Below are positions 30,878 through 31,159 of a stretch of 31,159 nt of DNA, piece after piece (positions within the stretch are counted from its first letter, which is position 1; each line of letters begins with the position of its first letter). The notes under the pieces were generated by a model that was not told the origin of the DNA, ran no database searches, and worked only from the letters and a program-made list of their open reading frames with translations. The position numbers and the translations under genes were made by a program. The stretch covers positions 1-31,159 of the forward strand of contig MU616933.1 in the NCBI GenBank assembly GCA_025201705.1. The letters are read 5' to 3'. The stretch is from Dissophora ornata. Lineage: Eukaryota; Mortierellomycota; Mortierellomycetes; Mortierellales; Mortierellaceae.

Positions 30878-31159
30878 CCCTGCTTCGTGTTGAACAGCTT
30901 TGAAGGCTGATGTGATGATTTTCTCCTTATCAGATCCAATGGGTTCTGAGCGCACTAGGCCTTGCTCCGTGTAGAAGCAAAGTTCGTTGTCTTGTATATG
31001 TAAAGATATGACACAGCGACAACTATAACGAAATAGATGGTTCTTGTAGACACAAGCTATTTCATCTTCAGCTAGGCGCGGAAGTGCGATGCATAGTGAA
31101 TAGCATTGGTTACGAAGAGCCTCTGAAACTGACTCCCTGACATCTGCGTCTTCATCCTT
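30878..31159 (-). CDS. Partial HEAT/ARM-repeat protein, exon truncated by the window edge
   Basis: The minus strand is open from the window end for 94 codons up to a GTACGT donor at 30877, in phase 0. It starts KDEDADVRESVSEALRNQ, a textbook HEAT-repeat half (D-x-D-x-x-V-R-x-x-A/V-x-E-A-L). It continues through LAEDEIACVYKNHLFRYSC to IGSDKEKIITSAFKAVQHEA. Large proteins with long arrays of this KDED-x-DVR repeat, sometimes with NACHT NTPase domains, are common in Mortierella-like fungi. That this is such a protein is inference, because only the end of the repeat array is inside the window. No start codon is present, so it is easily missed by ATG-based searches. The next exons are probably those described at 29740-30660. 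Confidence 0.65.

Noticed and set aside
1..31159. CRISPR arrays, bacterial operons, insertion sequences, rRNA genes
   Set aside because: No spaced direct repeats, Shine-Dalgarno-linked gene runs, IS ends or rRNA signatures were found. The genes are intron-containing and fungal.

Overview
This window looks like nuclear DNA of an early-diverging fungus. The genes carry many short GT-AG introns (21-nt to about 640-nt features), and the encoded proteins are typical fungal ones: a Nab2-type poly(A)-binding protein, a PKA catalytic subunit with a polyglutamine leader, a 14-TM MFS exporter and a DOMON-b561 protein. The overall gene style, plus a HEAT-repeat gene at the right edge and a TnpB/Fanzor-like remnant, suggests Mucoromycota, probably Mortierellomycotina. 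That placement is inference from gene style, not from a search. No bacterial, plasmid or viral gene was seen.

Layout. At 275-2895 (+) lies a six-exon CCCH zinc-finger Nab2/ZC3H14-like mRNA-binding protein. At 3992-7096 (-) are three exons of a PKA catalytic subunit whose first coding exon is unresolved. At 8906-11082 (-) is a four-exon DHA2-type MFS transporter containing a 21-nt microexon. At 12466-14135 (-) is a secreted/membrane DOMON plus cytochrome b561 protein. It is divergent from the 49-kDa complex I subunit at 14987-16685 (+), and the promoter between them holds a palindromic CRE and a CACGTG box. At 16948-18543 (-) is a mitochondrial-type beta-ketoacyl-ACP synthase, divergent from mitoribosomal protein uL3m at 18991-20252 (+). 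After about 3.2 kb without a convincing gene comes a ten-exon trifunctional C1-tetrahydrofolate synthase at 23429-27860 (+) with a long basic N-terminal extension.

From 27861 to the right end the sequence changes character. It holds a pair of diverged repeats (28493-28802), a frameshifted TnpB/Fanzor-like zinc-ribbon remnant (about 29430-29680, -), and the 3' part of a HEAT-repeat gene running off the window edge (29740-31159, -). Its exons keep compatible phases but are interrupted by two in-frame TGA codons, so it may be decaying.

The central block from 14.9 to 27.9 kb groups genes for mitochondrial function: complex I, mitochondrial fatty-acid synthesis, mitoribosome and probably mitochondrial one-carbon metabolism. 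All exon coordinates were derived by hand from splice consensus, reading-frame phase and protein-family expectation; boundaries may be off by a few bases.
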